This document shows positions 1 to 11,091 of a stretch of DNA of 64,000 bases, piece after piece (the first letter of the stretch is position 1; every line of letters begins with the position of its first letter). The stretch covers positions 1,972,001 to 2,036,000 of the forward strand of contig NC_083512.1 in NCBI RefSeq assembly GCF_032362555.1. Reading direction: 5' to 3'. This DNA is from Amyelois transitella. Lineage: Eukaryota > Arthropoda > Insecta > Lepidoptera > Pyralidae. A program made the translations under genes and the position numbers. Below the pieces are notes generated by a model. It worked only from the letters and a program-made list of their open reading frames with translations. It was not told the origin of the DNA and ran no database searches.

Positions 1-47
1 CCATTTTATTTTCAGTCCGGTCAATTTAGACCAAAAAATAGGAATGA

Positions 48-340
48 AGCTACATTAATTCCCAGCAAGCTGAAAATGAGTATAATTGTTTAAAACACAA
101 TCAAAAGCATTATTTCAAAATTCCCCATGATTCCGGTTTAAGGAAAAAAATTACCCAAGGTCAAAGGTAAGAAAATGGGATTTTCACGATTTTCTTCAAA
201 ACGGTAAGTTTTATAGGAAAATTACCTCAGATATAGATTGTAGATCATAAAGATATCTATAAAAAGGAATCAATATTTTTTTTCAATAATGCTACCGTTT
301 CTGAGATATTACGATGCTAAAAGTTGCAAGCGTCATAATG
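48..340 (+). repeat. Left inverted-repeat arm
   Basis: Reverse-complement match to 2061-2355. It contains the segments CATGATTCCGGTTTAAGG and AACGGTAAGTTTT, both mirrored on the right arm. Confidence 0.8.
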
Positions 341-580
341 CACGTCTCGTATATACTCTATGTAGCAGTAATATAAGTAAAAATATTGTTCTGTCGGTAA
401 TTTTAACTTGAATTCAAAATATAAAATATACATAAGTATAATGAAACCCAGTCCCTTCATTTATACTGTAGTGAAACCTTGAGACAACATCTGTCTCTCT
501 GTTTAATTGTGTACGTGGCTAGGGTCGTATAGCTGCTTTATCTCAGAATGCTCAACACATGAAATACCGTTAATAATAGT

Positions 581-858
581 TGTCCTTGCGGGGATACCGT
601 TGTCGGCTATGGACACCACGGCCTCTCATGCCCTAGGAGTGCCGGCCGTTTAGGGCGCCATGCCGCCCTAAATGATATAATCCTCCTAGAACCAAACGGT
701 CTGGCTCGGGATGATGCCAAGAGACCGGATGGTATGACTTTGGTACCCTGGAGATTGGGGCGGCCTTTGGTGTGGGATGCTACTTGTGACGCCACACTTG
801 CGCCGTCTCATCTTCAGGTTACTAAATCTAAGGCCGTTTTGCTTCAAATGAGGCAAAA
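581..858 (+). pseudogene. Pol-like ORF fragment, upstream part
   Basis: One frame reads [17 protein letters not shown], then [46 protein letters not shown] and LAPSH. I recognise this as a conserved segment common in invertebrate retroelement-type predicted proteins, but I cannot name the clade. It continues after an interruption at 1540-1771. It has no start of its own and is a fossil. Confidence 0.6.
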
Positions 859-890
859 AACCTCAAAAGGCGCAAATATGTAGTTATCGG

Positions 891-1529
891 GATCAAAGTT
901 TACATCAGATGGCAAGTGTGATAGTGATATTGAAAGGAGAGTGAACGCGGGGAACATGGTGAATGGAGCTTTGCATGCCTTTATGAGCAGTCAGAAACTA
1001 TCCAAAAAGGCTCGACTGGCTGTGCACAGGGGCGTGTTGGTCCCGACATTAATGTATGGGAGTGAAAGTTGGGTATGGCAAAAGAAGCACAAAAGCAGAA
1101 TAAATGCAGTGGAAATGAGAGCGTTAAGGAGTATGTTGGGTGTGAAATTGAGTGACCGGATAAGGAACAGTGTGATAAGGGAATGTTGTGATGTGAAAGA
1201 AGATGTAGTTACAGGAATAGAAAAGGGTATGTTGAGATGGTTCGGTCATGTGGAGAGGATGAATGAAAACAGGTTGACTAAGCAGATATACATGGAGAGT
1301 GTGGAGGGAAAGGTCGGGGTCGGAAGACCTAGACGAACATATCTTGATCAAATTAAGGACGTCCTGGTAAAGGGTCAGGTCAAAAGTACCTGAAACCGCC
1401 GAGCTTGCATGAAGAGAGTTATGAATGTAGATGAAGCAAAGGAAGTATGCAGGGATCGTGGCAAGTGGAAAGAGGTAGTCTCTGCCTACCCCTCCGGGAA
1501 AGAGGCGTGATTTTATGTATGTATGTATG
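891..1529 (+). mobile_element. LINE-T copy 1: non-LTR retrotransposon 3' part
   Basis: 5'-truncated insertion flanked by a direct target duplication TAGTTATCGG (881-890 and 1530-1539). Its frame (about 893-1390) reads as the C-terminal part of a non-LTR reverse-transcriptase protein ([37 protein letters not shown]). A TGA at 1391-1393 replaces the CGA codon seen in the copy at 47743-47989. The frame past it continues to GKEA and a natural stop at 1507-1509, then the (TATG)n tail. Confidence 0.85.
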
Positions 1530-1539
1530 TAGTTATCGG

Positions 1540-1771
1540 TAATATCTATACTTTTGAACCTTTTGGGGTAGAAACTCTGGGACCGGGGGGCCTATCTGCC
1601 CATCAGCTTTTCCGACATTTGTCGAAAAAGCTAATTGAAGTATATCTTGACCGGAGGGCTGGAAATTATCTGGCTCAGAGAATCAGCATTGCCATTCGAA
1701 TTGGCAATGCCGCCAGCCTTCTGGGCACATTCCCGCATGTTGATGCTATGCAAGGACTGTACAATTTATAA
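1540..1771 (+). pseudogene. Pol-like ORF fragment, C-terminal part
   Basis: Reads TFEPFGVETLGPGGLSAH, then LFRHLSKKL, LAQRISIAIRIGNAASLLG and ends at TAA 1769-1771. It is the natural continuation of 581-858, but in a different frame at the junction, so the ORF carries a frameshift as well as the LINE-T insertion. Confidence 0.6.
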
Positions 1772-2060
1772 ATTAAATTTTAGTTTGTAGTCATCTTTTT
1801 TCTTTCTTTTTATAAGTAGCTTTAGTTTTAATTTGATTATTGCATTGAATTTGAAATGAATTTGAAAATTCTTCACTTAGGGTTATTCTATTTTTTTTTT
1901 AAATAATAAATTCGAAAGTTAGTCTTGAGTGCCACTGCGTAGTGAAAACACGTGTTTATTCTAACCTATTTCAGACTTTTTCAAGTTTAATAATAAAAAT
2001 GTAAAAAAAAAACGCGCTAATAGTACACTACCTCAGAGGTGGCAAGGAAACGGATGCATA

Positions 2061-2355
2061 TTATGACGCTTGCAACTTTTTGCATCGTTATATCACAGAA
2101 ACGGTAGCTTTGTTGAAAAAAATTATTGATACCTTTTTTATAGATAACTTTATGATCTTCAATTTATGTCTGAGGTAATTTTCCGATTTGAAAAACTTAC
2201 CGTTTTAAAGAAAATTGCGATACACCCATTTTTTACCTTTGACCGTGAGTAAATTTTTTTCCTTAAACCGGAATCATGGGGAATTTTAAATAATGCTTTT
2301 GATTGTGTTTTAAATAATTATACTCATTTTCAGCTTGATGGGAATTAATGTAGCT
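2061..2355 (-). repeat. Right inverted-repeat arm
   Basis: Mirror of 48-340. The similarity fades beyond 2355 apart from an A/T run. Confidence 0.8.
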
Positions 2356-2514
2356 ATGTAGTATTTTTTTCATAGTAATTAGTAGCGGCCCGCTTGTGCA
2401 GCAAACGGTTCAAGCCAAAGCCGACTTTAGGCGCTACAGGTTACGGCGCTAAATCCACTGCGGGTAACGCAACGTGTGTTCGCGGTTCTACAGAACAACG
2501 TCTATAGATAAACA

Positions 2515-2695
2515 GAAAAATTAAGATTTTTTTTTCTTCGTATTTTTTCGGGATAAAAAGTATCCTATTTTACGCCCAGGATAATAAGGTATAATTATAC
2601 CAAGTTTCATCAAAATCGAACCGTTAGTTTTCACGTGATGCCTGAACATACAGACAGACAGACAAAAATTTTTTTAATCACATTTTTATGTTTGG
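2515..2695 (+). repeat. Dispersed retroelement 3'-end-like repeat
   Basis: Contains GGGATAAAAAGTATCCTAT, CATCAAAATCGAACCGTTAG and CAGACAGACAGACAAAAA. This wording is typical of abundant lepidopteran interspersed repeats (3' ends of non-LTR elements). It lies upstream of the first visible exon of gene 1. Confidence 0.5.
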
Positions 2696-2852
2696 TATCT
2701 ATCCAGTAACACCCCCTGCTATTTATTTTTTCAATATTTTCAATGTACAGAATTGACCTTTCTACAGATTTATTATATTTTATTTATATGATTGATGAGA
2801 TTATTTGAAGGTACTCAAACTGAACAATTTCATTATTCATCTACATTTTCAG

Positions 2853-5800
2853 CTTCATGGCCACGACTCAGTTCCAAGCTACGTCAGCTAGAAGGGCGTT
2901 CCCTTGTTATGACGAACCTAGTTTCAAAGCCACTTTCGATATCAGCATCACGCGACGCCGTGACGTCAGAAGTTGGTCTTGCATGAGACTCGAAAACACT
3001 GACAACACTACTTATGGGTAAGTCAATTTATGAAAATAAGTTAGAAACTGACTGAGTATTCTTAATTTGCATACAAACATACATATAATCACGTCTATAT
3101 GCCTTGCGGGGTAAACAGAGCTGACACTCTTAAAAAGACTGATATGCCACGTTCAGCTCTTTGGCTTAATGATAGAATTGAGATAAAAATGTTGACAGGT
3201 TGCTAGTTTGTCGCCTAAAAGAAGAATCCCAAGTTTATAAGCCTATCCCTTAGTCGCCTTTTACGACATCCATGGGAAAGAGATGGAGTGGTCCTATATA
3301 TGTGTTGTTTTTTTCTATTGGTGCCGGAAACCACACGACACTTAGTTTGTTCAAAAAAGTAAATTACATTTTTCTTCCAGCACCGATTTCGAAGTGGACA
3401 CTTTCTACAGAACTCCCGTAATGTCCACATATCTTTTGGCCATCATCGTAGCTGACTATGATACTCGTGGAGTCAACAATAGTGCCGGTGAACTTGTTTA
3501 TGAAGTCATCGCTAGACCTGCTGCCATTGAAGACGACCAACATATATATGCTTTAGATGTTGGTCAAGAATTGCTTGCAGAAATGAGCGACCATACTGCT
3601 ATAGACTACTACTTTGTTGAAAACCTTAAAATGACACAAGCAGCTATACCTGATTTTGGAGCTGGTGCCATGGAAAACTGGGGCTTACTCACTTATAGGT
3701 TTGTGCAATCTTAATATCACTACCAACGACGGCCTCTGTGGTGCAGCGGTTGTACGCTTGTCTGTGACATCGGAGGTCCCGGGTTCGAATCCCGGCCAGG
3801 GCATGATGAGAAAAGTACTTTTCTGATGTTGGCCTGGGTCTTGGATGTTTATATATATAAGTTTTTATTATAAAATATAGTATCGTTGAGTCAGTATCTC
3901 GTAACGCAAGTCTCGAACTTACTTTGAGGCTAACTCAATCAGTGTATTTTGTCCCGTATATATTTATTTATTTATCTCAGTATAAAGCAAAGTTGCTTCA
4001 GACGTATGTATGTTTAGATCTCTAAAACTACGCAACAGATTTTGATGCAGTTTTTTTAATAGATAGAGTGATTCAAGAGGAAGATCACATTTCACATCGA
4101 CAGTGAGGAAACTCTGAAACTGTCTAATATTTCATTCTTTTTATTAATACGACTTATAATTCGAAATCATTGTATGTGTAACTACAATTACTCTTCTATT
4201 TTTAGGGAAGCCTACCTTATGTACCACGATAACCACACCAACAGTAACTCCAAACAGCTGATCGCTTACATTTTGTCCCACGAAATTGCTCACATGTGGT
4301 TTGGCAATCTGGTCACCTGCGATTGGTGGGATGTTTTATGGCTTAACGAAGGATTCGCTAGATACTATCAATACTTTTTGACTGACTGGGTAAGTTCTCA
4401 TTAATAATAATAATAAGCCATCTCACTTTAGAACAAAAGGTACAACATAATAATAATACAATTTACTTAATAATAGCTGAAAAAATTCACAAATACACCG
4501 ATCTACAAGATGAAGTCACTAGGATTTGGAAGCAAGAAAAAGTATATGTTGTTCCTATTGTTATTTCGCCTACCGGTATCATCCTTAAATATCTTCATCA
4601 TAGCCTTAAACTCCTTGATTTCAAACCTTCTACTTACGTACCAATACAAAAAGCCGCCATCTTAAATACATGTCGGTTAGTTAGAAGCGGACCGACTGAC
4701 TTACAACAGGCAGAATAAATTACATATCATTTACTTGGTTGACGCCCGTAAATGGTATTAACTTACCAGCTTTAGCTGAGATAGAAAAAACATAAATAAA
4801 TAATAATAACACAGCTGCAGCCATCTCACTTTAGAACAAAAGGTACCAAAGGGCCTCTTCATGTTGGCTTCGGCCCCATGAACGCCTCCCAAATGACCCT
4901 ATGGGCCCGTGCACATTTTACATGTACCAACATAATAATAAACGTTTATTTGCTCTTCACAAAAATGTTCTTACTAACTAATCAACCAGTCTCATTTCTT
5001 CGGGAGTCCGTATTTTGTTGTTATTTAGTACTAATACTGATGTCTTCTAAAAATAAAATTATTTTATATATGTAGTTTATTGTACCTCAGTGAAGTTTAA
5101 TTGTAAAAAATACAGGAAGGTTTCAGTGTTGTTATATGGAACGACGCGGTTAAATTAAATTAAATTAAATTAAATAAACATTGAACTAAAAAAAAATAAA
5201 AAATTATGCAAACTTCTTATTCTATTTAATCCATATCCCACACGAACTGATTACTACTAAAGTTATTTAGGGAGAAAGATAAACTGTTTTTTATCTGAGC
5301 ATATTATAACTAATTCAATCTAAAGATGATATGCTACCTAATGGACTAAAATCCAAAGACGCCGAAAACCTGAACAAGTGGAAAGAGAAGTCTTAAGACG
5401 GACCCCGGCCCCGAAACACTTCTGTGGAGGGTGCAACCGGAAAACACGCAGAGATGAGAGAGAGAGAGGGATTAAAACTTATTTACATACATACATACAT
5501 ATGGTCACGTCTATATCCCTTGCGGGGTAGACAGAGCCAACAGTCTTGAAAATACTGAATGGCCACGTTCAGCTATTTGGCTTAATGATAGAATTGAGAT
5601 TCAAATAGTGACAGGTTGCTAGCCCATCGCCTAAAAGAAGAAACTCAAGTTTTTAAGCCTATCCCTTAGTCGCCTTTTACGACATCCATGGGAAAGAGAT
5701 GGAGTGGTCCTATTCTTTTTGTATTGGTGCCGGGAACCACACGGCACCTTATTTAGATGTACCTAATGCTGTTCTACCATCAACACTTATTTTTATACCT

Positions 5801-8800
5801 TTCATCAGGTTGAAGATTACATGGGTTTCGAGACAAGATTCATCACAGAGCAGGTTCATACATCTTTGCTCTCTGACTCCGTTGTTAATGCTCATCCACT
5901 CAGCACCTCTGGTATTGGTAGTCCAGCACAAGTCAGCAGCATGTTCTCAACCCTCACTTACAATAAGGGTGCAGCCGTAATCAGAATGACTGAACATCTT
6001 CTCGGATTCGAAGTGCACAGACAAGGGTTGAGGAACTATTTGGCTGATAAGTAAGACGAATATTAATTCAATCGTTTCTTTTTTTTAAGTATTAATTGTT
6101 GACCAAAGAATGTCATAACAAGCATTTACGCTGGGGACATGAATAAATAAAAAAATATATAATCATAAGTTCAGTAAACTTTCTACAAAACATTTTGACT
6201 CATACACTTGAAATAAAATCGTTTGGCTGACATTAGGTATATCACTGCTAAGTCCATTTCTTTTAGTACTAAACAATCTTGATACGTCTTTTATTCAAAA
6301 ATTTTACTAAAGATATGAACTATGTTTTCAAGGTTCGGATGAATTGTCAATTTATATAATTTTCAGCGCTTTTGGTACCGCTTTGCCGATTGATCTATTC
6401 GAAGCGCTCCAAAATGCTTCAGTTGCTGCGGGCGCCATCTCAGAGTACGGGCCTGACTTCTCAGTCATTGACTACTACAAGACCTGGACTGAGCAAGGTG
6501 GTCACCCTGTTCTCAATGTTCAAGTTGATCAGCAAACAGGCCAGTTATTCATCTCTCAGGTATTTTGATATCTACAGGCATATATTTAAGATCAATTTCT
6601 TTTTTTTTCTAAAAATCTTCACCTTTCTTATATTTACATATGTACGTATAACTACGGTTATATCCCCAGCGGTATAGACAGAGTCACCAGCCTTTAAAAA
6701 GCTATCCTTTAGTCGCTTTTACGACATCCGTGGGAAAGAGATGGGGAGTGGTCCTATTCTTTTTCTAATGGTTCCGGGAACCACACGGCATCATCTTATT
6801 TTTAGGTGGCTTTTAATTTTTGAAACCACATTTATGCGATTATTTACAAACGAAATTATTAACATTTTTTTTTCAGCGTCGTTTCGACATCACCAATGGA
6901 TATTCCACCCCACTAAGGAACTGGATTGTACCTATTACTTTTGTAGCTGCCAGCAATCCTTATTTCAACAATACCAAACCAACGCACATAATGACAGAAG
7001 CCACCATGACAATTGACGCGAATGTTTTCAACGAGTGGGTCGTTCTCAACACTCAGCAGACAGGTACTAGACATACTTTGGCTAATAAATACAGAAAGAA
7101 ACAAAAGATCCCAAAACCCAATTTTCCTAATAATTAATAAAACTGAAACAAGAGATTTCCTGACTTTCGCGGTCTTAGATCGTGAACTCCAACTTTTGGC
7201 AGATAATAAATTATTAGGCAATATTTAATTGCAATACAAAGCAAAACATGTTGTGAAAACAAACTTAAAGCTTAATTAGGGCTGGACTGATAAGATGTTT
7301 ACATACATATAATCACGTCAATATCCCTTACGGGGAAGACAGAACCGACAGTCTTTAAAAGACTAAGCGTACGCGGTGTTTCGTTGATTAACTTGACTAC
7401 TGATTAAACTTAATATTAATAAAGTAAATTACCAGATAATAAAAGTGTGTTAATTGTTTTTAAGGATTCTACAGAGTTAACTACGACGATTATACTTGGA
7501 ATCTCATCGCCTTAGCTCTGCAAGGCGAAGCAAGAACAGTCATCCATGAATACAACAAGGCACAGGTACCTTTGCTTTTAAATAATTTATGTGATATTCA
7601 CTCTTTCAATTGGATATTTCTGCTGACTCCTGGCTTTAGTCCTGGTTAAATCCTCACCTCTCTGTAAAAGAGCCCGGAGTCTTATTGATTACGATCTTGG
7701 AGTCAGGTTTCAATAGAATACCTATTGCATTTTCAAGTTTCGCCAAATCAAATTTACCAGCATAACCCAAACAAATACAGAGATTTCAGAATATGCCTCT
7801 AGTATATAGACTATACCATTTTGCCGTGTGGTTCCCGGCACCATTACAAAAAAGAATAGGACCACTCCATCTTCTTCCCATGGATGTCGTAAAAGGCGAC
7901 TAAGGGATAGGCTTATAAAATTGCGATCCTTTTTTTAGGCGATGGGCTAGCAACCTGTCACTATTTGGATCTCAATTCCATCATTAAGCCGAGTAGCTGA
8001 ACGTGGCCATTCAGTCTTTTCGGGACTATTGGCTCTGTCTACCCCTTAAGGGATATAGACGTGACTATATATATGTATGTATGTACCATTTTGCAGATTG
8101 TCAATGACGTCTTCCAATTCGCCCGATCCGGCCTCATGTCTTACACCAGGGCCTTCAGCATCCTCTCCTTTTTGCAATACGAGACCGACTACGCCCCCTG
8201 GGTGGCCGCCATCACAGGTTTCAATTGGCTCAGGAACAGATTCGCATCAACACCTTACCTAAATACTTTAGAAGTAAGTACGATTAACATGATACTTTTA
8301 TGAATGATACCTATTTAATTTTATTGTATTATCAATTACTAATCGTGCTTTATCCAAATAAACATGGTAATTTACCATTTTCCTGTAATAAACAACATAC
8401 GATATATAATAATAGTCAATTTGACAATTTTAAACTACACTTGCACTAGTACTAATTGAAATGTTTTCTAATGGTGTACCATTAGAAACATTTACATTTC
8501 AATGTAAATAGAGCCTAATTATGGATAACATTTTAGAACCTTATTGGCAACTGGTCTACGGCGGTGATGAACAATGTGACTTACTACCCTACTGAGGGTG
8601 AAAGTTTCATGCAGTCATACAAGAGGATGCAGCTTGCGCCTACAATGTGCGCCATCGGAGTTCCCGCTTGCATAGAAGCTGCCGAGACGCAATTCGCTAA
8701 TCTGATGACCGTTACCGATTACGAGTAAGTAAATTTCAATATCAATAATTCCAAAATTCAAAAATTCATACTGAAATATTTTTTATTTGCATTAACAGGA

Positions 8801-10825
8801 CTACGCAATTTATCTTTAAGATAAATATAGTTTTGTTCTTGGCATCAGTTGCATGTGAATTTTCGGAAGTGACTTATATTTTATTTTAATCCTTATTCAT
8901 ATCTAGCTTTGCGTCAACATCTTGTAGTTTGTTAGTATCAACAAAAACAAAACCATATTCCCCTCGTTATATAAGTATGTTCCTAATTAATTGTTTTTCA
9001 CAATTAGAGTGCCAGTTGACAGCCGCACTTGGGTCTACTGCAACGCTCTGCGCAGAGGCAACGCCCAGCACTTCAACTTCCTTTGGAACAGATTCCAGCA
9101 ACACCACGTTTATACTGAGAAGATCCTCATCCTATCCGCCCTTGGTTGTACCAATGACGTACCAAGTCTCACGACGTAAGTGTCTTTCTTTATGTTCTTT
9201 TATTCCTACAATATCTGTACCATTGTCTTTGATTTAATTTTATTTGATTGAAGGAACTCTTATTACGATTTTATTATAACTATTATCTTCTTTTTAGCTT
9301 CTTAAACGCAATTCTTGAAGAGAACTTCCTGATCAGACGACAAGATTACAACACCGCTTTCAACGCCGCCGTTTCTGGTAACGAGAACAACACCCAAATT
9401 GTATTCAGTTACGTTCAAGAAAATCTGGAGCTGCTCGAAGCTGCGTAAGTGTGTTTTAACTTTTTAAATTCATTGAATCATTAATTCGTTTGTTTTAAAA
9501 TCGAATATAACTTCAACAATTATTTATAAGTTTACATTCATACATACATATGGTCACATCTATATTCCTTGCGGGGTAGACAGAGCCAACAGTCTCGAAA
9601 AGACCGAATGGCCACGCTCAGCTATTTGGCTTGATGATAGAATTGAGATTCAAATTGTGACAGGTTGCTAGCCCAATGTCAAATAAAAATTAACAATTGA
9701 CGATCGTACTTTTTCGATACGTAAAATTATTAAAACTTTTCAGTAAGCGGCCTGTGTGTAAATTAACAATACATTTTTAAACAGTTGTTTTTTTTAACAG
9801 GTACAATGTAACCTCCAGCGTTGCTGTTCCCTTGTCTTACATCAGCGCTAGGCTGAGAACTGAAGAAGAAGTGGAAGAGGTATGTATTTCTATTAACAAA
9901 ATTATTATTTATATATGCCGTGCCGTGTAATTCCCGACACCAATATAAAAAAGACCCTTCCATCCTTCTCCATCTCTTTCCCATGGATGTCGTAAAAGGC
10001 GACTAAGGGATAGGCTTATAAACTTGTAATTTTTCTTATGGGCTAGCAACCTGTCATTTTTTGAATGTCAATTCTATCATTAAGCCTAACAGCTAAACGA
10101 AGTCTGTTAGTCTTTCAAGTCTGCTAGATCTGTCTATCCGTCAGTGAAAATGAACGAATGAATAAGTTTTTTTTTATATTAACTTATGCAAAACTTACAT
10201 TATTCTACTGATTGATTTTCACTACACTGTTCCACAATATAATAATATTGATGTCACTAAATCTAAAGACTTGATCACAAATCGGAATAGAACATTATCT
10301 TCTTCTGCGTTTTATTGGTTTGGCTCAAGCACATTCTATACCTATACAATTTGTCGGTATCTGTTGTTAAAAATAAAGTTTTAATATAAATAAATAGTAC
10401 GCAAAAACTGTGTGAGCCAAATCATCTAACTAAATGAGATTTAAAAAAAACAATTCTCTAATCAGATCGTTTCAAACATTCAATCAATCTGTTATCCACA
10501 GTTCCAACTTTGGGCAAGACAGAACCGGAACGCTCTTGGGAATTCTTACAACAGCGTCATCAACGGAGCCGAGAGTGCTAGGTCCAGTATTGTTTGGGTC
10601 AATGAAGTCTTAGATGACGTTCTAAACTATATCGAAAGCGGAGGTGATAATCTAGAAGTAACTACTGCTATTCCAGCCACTGACCCTGTTATAGTAACTG
10701 AAGTAAGACCAGTCATTACTCCCCCTCCGATACCTGAGTTGCCCGAAGTGCCAGATTCTGCTGTGGCGTCAGCATTATCATTGGTGGCAATTGTTTCTGT
10801 TGCTATTGTGAACTTAGCCTTGTAA
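2853..10825 (+). CDS. APN: Aminopeptidase N-like gene 1 (5' end missing)
   Basis: Zn-dependent M1 aminopeptidase that removes N-terminal residues from peptides, expected on the outer face of the midgut brush border. Thirteen exons: 2853-3017, 3381-3698, 4206-4389, 5809-6050, 6367-6559, 6877-7063, 7465-7565, 8097-8273, 8537-8724, 9008-9175, 9298-9444, 9801-9879, 10502-10825. They join in frame to 823 codons plus stop. GAMEN is at 3664-3678, HEIAH at 4279-4293, the third zinc ligand Glu at 4348-4350 (18 residues later) and the catalytic Tyr (LTYNKG) at 5959-5961. Two Cys pairs are present (C-X6-C in exon 9; WVYC...LGC in exon 10). The tail has a Thr/Pro-rich stalk and a hydrophobic end, as in GPI-anchored proteins. 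The first visible exon starts inside the conserved AFPCYDEP region in phase 2, matching internal exons of genes 2-5. The signal peptide and about 180 residues must therefore be upstream of the window or lost. The ATG at 2857 is internal, not a start. Confidence 0.93.
3068..3342 (-). mobile_element. SINE-A copy (gene 1 intron)
   Basis: Full-length in reverse orientation: (CATA)n tail at 3068 and head at 3342. It ends about 38 nt before the exon at 3381. Confidence 0.85.
3729..3975 (+). mobile_element. SINE-B copy (tRNA-derived)
   Basis: Starts GGCCTCTGTGGTGCAGCGG (A-box-like) and has the B box GGTTCGAATCC, then the family body (GGCCTGGGTCTTGGATG) and a TATTTATTTATTTA tail. It is a SINE, not a tRNA gene: no cloverleaf could be completed after the B box. 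Confidence 0.8.
4005..4100 (+). repeat. Dispersed repeat fragment
   Basis: Contains AAACTACGCAACAGATTTTG, a motif frequent in lepidopteran interspersed repeats. A related stretch is at 16548-16700. Confidence 0.4.
4476..4718 (+). pseudogene. Retroelement protein fragment in gene 1 intron
   Basis: An open frame without its own ATG, 80 codons and TAA at 4716-4718. It reads [68 protein letters not shown] recognise the pattern as the C-terminal end of a widespread insect retroelement polyprotein. It is flanked by a 28-bp direct repeat (4416-4443, 4819-4846). Confidence 0.65.
5150..5178 (+). repeat. (AAATT)n microsatellite
   Basis: About five perfect AAATT units inside a gene 1 intron. Confidence 0.85.
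5340..5475 (+). repeat. Possible retroelement 3' coding remnant
   Basis: One frame reads [17 protein letters not shown], which resembles terminal pieces of insect non-LTR elements. It is too short to classify. Confidence 0.35.
5484..5749 (-). mobile_element. SINE-A copy (gene 1 intron)
   Basis: Full-length, reverse orientation. A short direct repeat CTTATTT flanks it on both sides. It ends about 60 nt before the exon at 5809. Confidence 0.87.
6640..6790 (-). mobile_element. SINE-A copy with internal deletion
   Basis: Tail and head are present, but the middle (about 100 bp between GACTG and GCCTATCC in the consensus) is missing. Confidence 0.75.
7300..7372 (-). mobile_element. SINE-A 3' fragment
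   Basis: Only the tail and the CACGTCAATATCCCTTACGG part remain. Confidence 0.7.
7823..8083 (+). mobile_element. SINE-A copy abutting gene 1 exon 8
   Basis: Full-length. Target duplication TACCATTTT at 7814-7822 and 8084-8092; the right copy runs straight into GCAG and the exon at 8097. Confidence 0.9.
9536..9675 (-). mobile_element. SINE-A copy, 5'-truncated
   Basis: Tail-proximal half only, ending in TTGCTAGCCCA. Confidence 0.8.
9916..10145 (+). mobile_element. SINE-A copy, degraded
   Basis: The head has a duplicated GTGCC. The 3' end is mutated, with only a trace of the TATG tail. It lies in the last intron of gene 1, which otherwise (10146-10500) shows nothing recognisable. Confidence 0.75.
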
Positions 10826-11047
10826 TTGTAGTTAGTGAGATTGTGACAATATACAATTTTTTGCACAAAGGGCAAAGTAAGAGTATTATTTTTTTTCAAT
10901 CGTATCCTTAATTATACCCTTTTATATTTAGTCAGCTCGCAGTAATTTTTCATTTGTTTTTATAGAAACGCTATGGTTGAATGTAATGTTATTGAAAATA
11001 TTTAAAAAGTTTTTGAATGTTGAATAAGAATATTACAAATAGTAATT

Positions 11048-11091
11048 AATAAACATAAGTGTACCCATATTTTTGTAAATATTGTAATAAA
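11048..11091 (+). terminator. Poly(A) signals of gene 1
   Basis: Two AATAAA hexamers (11048-11053, 11086-11091), 220-260 nt after the stop codon. Confidence 0.65.

Larger units (their letters stand above)
48..2355. mobile_element. Foldback-type element with ~295-bp inverted repeats
   Basis: Bases 48-340 reappear as a reverse complement at 2061-2355 with a few mismatches and short indels. The ends pair AGCTACATTAATTCCC (48) with GGGAATTAATGTAGCT (2340-2355), and the inner ends meet at the GCAAGCGTCATAAT segment. Between the arms lie a broken pol-like ORF and a LINE-T insertion. This looks like a DNA or foldback element with long terminal inverted repeats. I saw no flanking target duplication, and the left flank is only 47 bp long, so the true outer ends are uncertain. 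Confidence 0.75.

Noticed and set aside
941..1393. Host protein-coding gene
   Set aside because: The protein reads as the end of a non-LTR reverse-transcriptase protein, is flanked by a target duplication and recurs as shorter copies.
2857..2986. ATG at 2857 as the start of gene 1
   Set aside because: It lies inside the conserved MATTQF...AFPCYDEP region, has no signal peptide, and the exon starts in the same phase as internal exons of the paralogues.
3729..3815. Functional tRNA gene (B box GGTTCGAATCC; also at 14178, 41659, 45461, 61345)
   Set aside because: All share the same non-tRNA body and tail and lack a complete cloverleaf; they are tRNA-derived SINEs.
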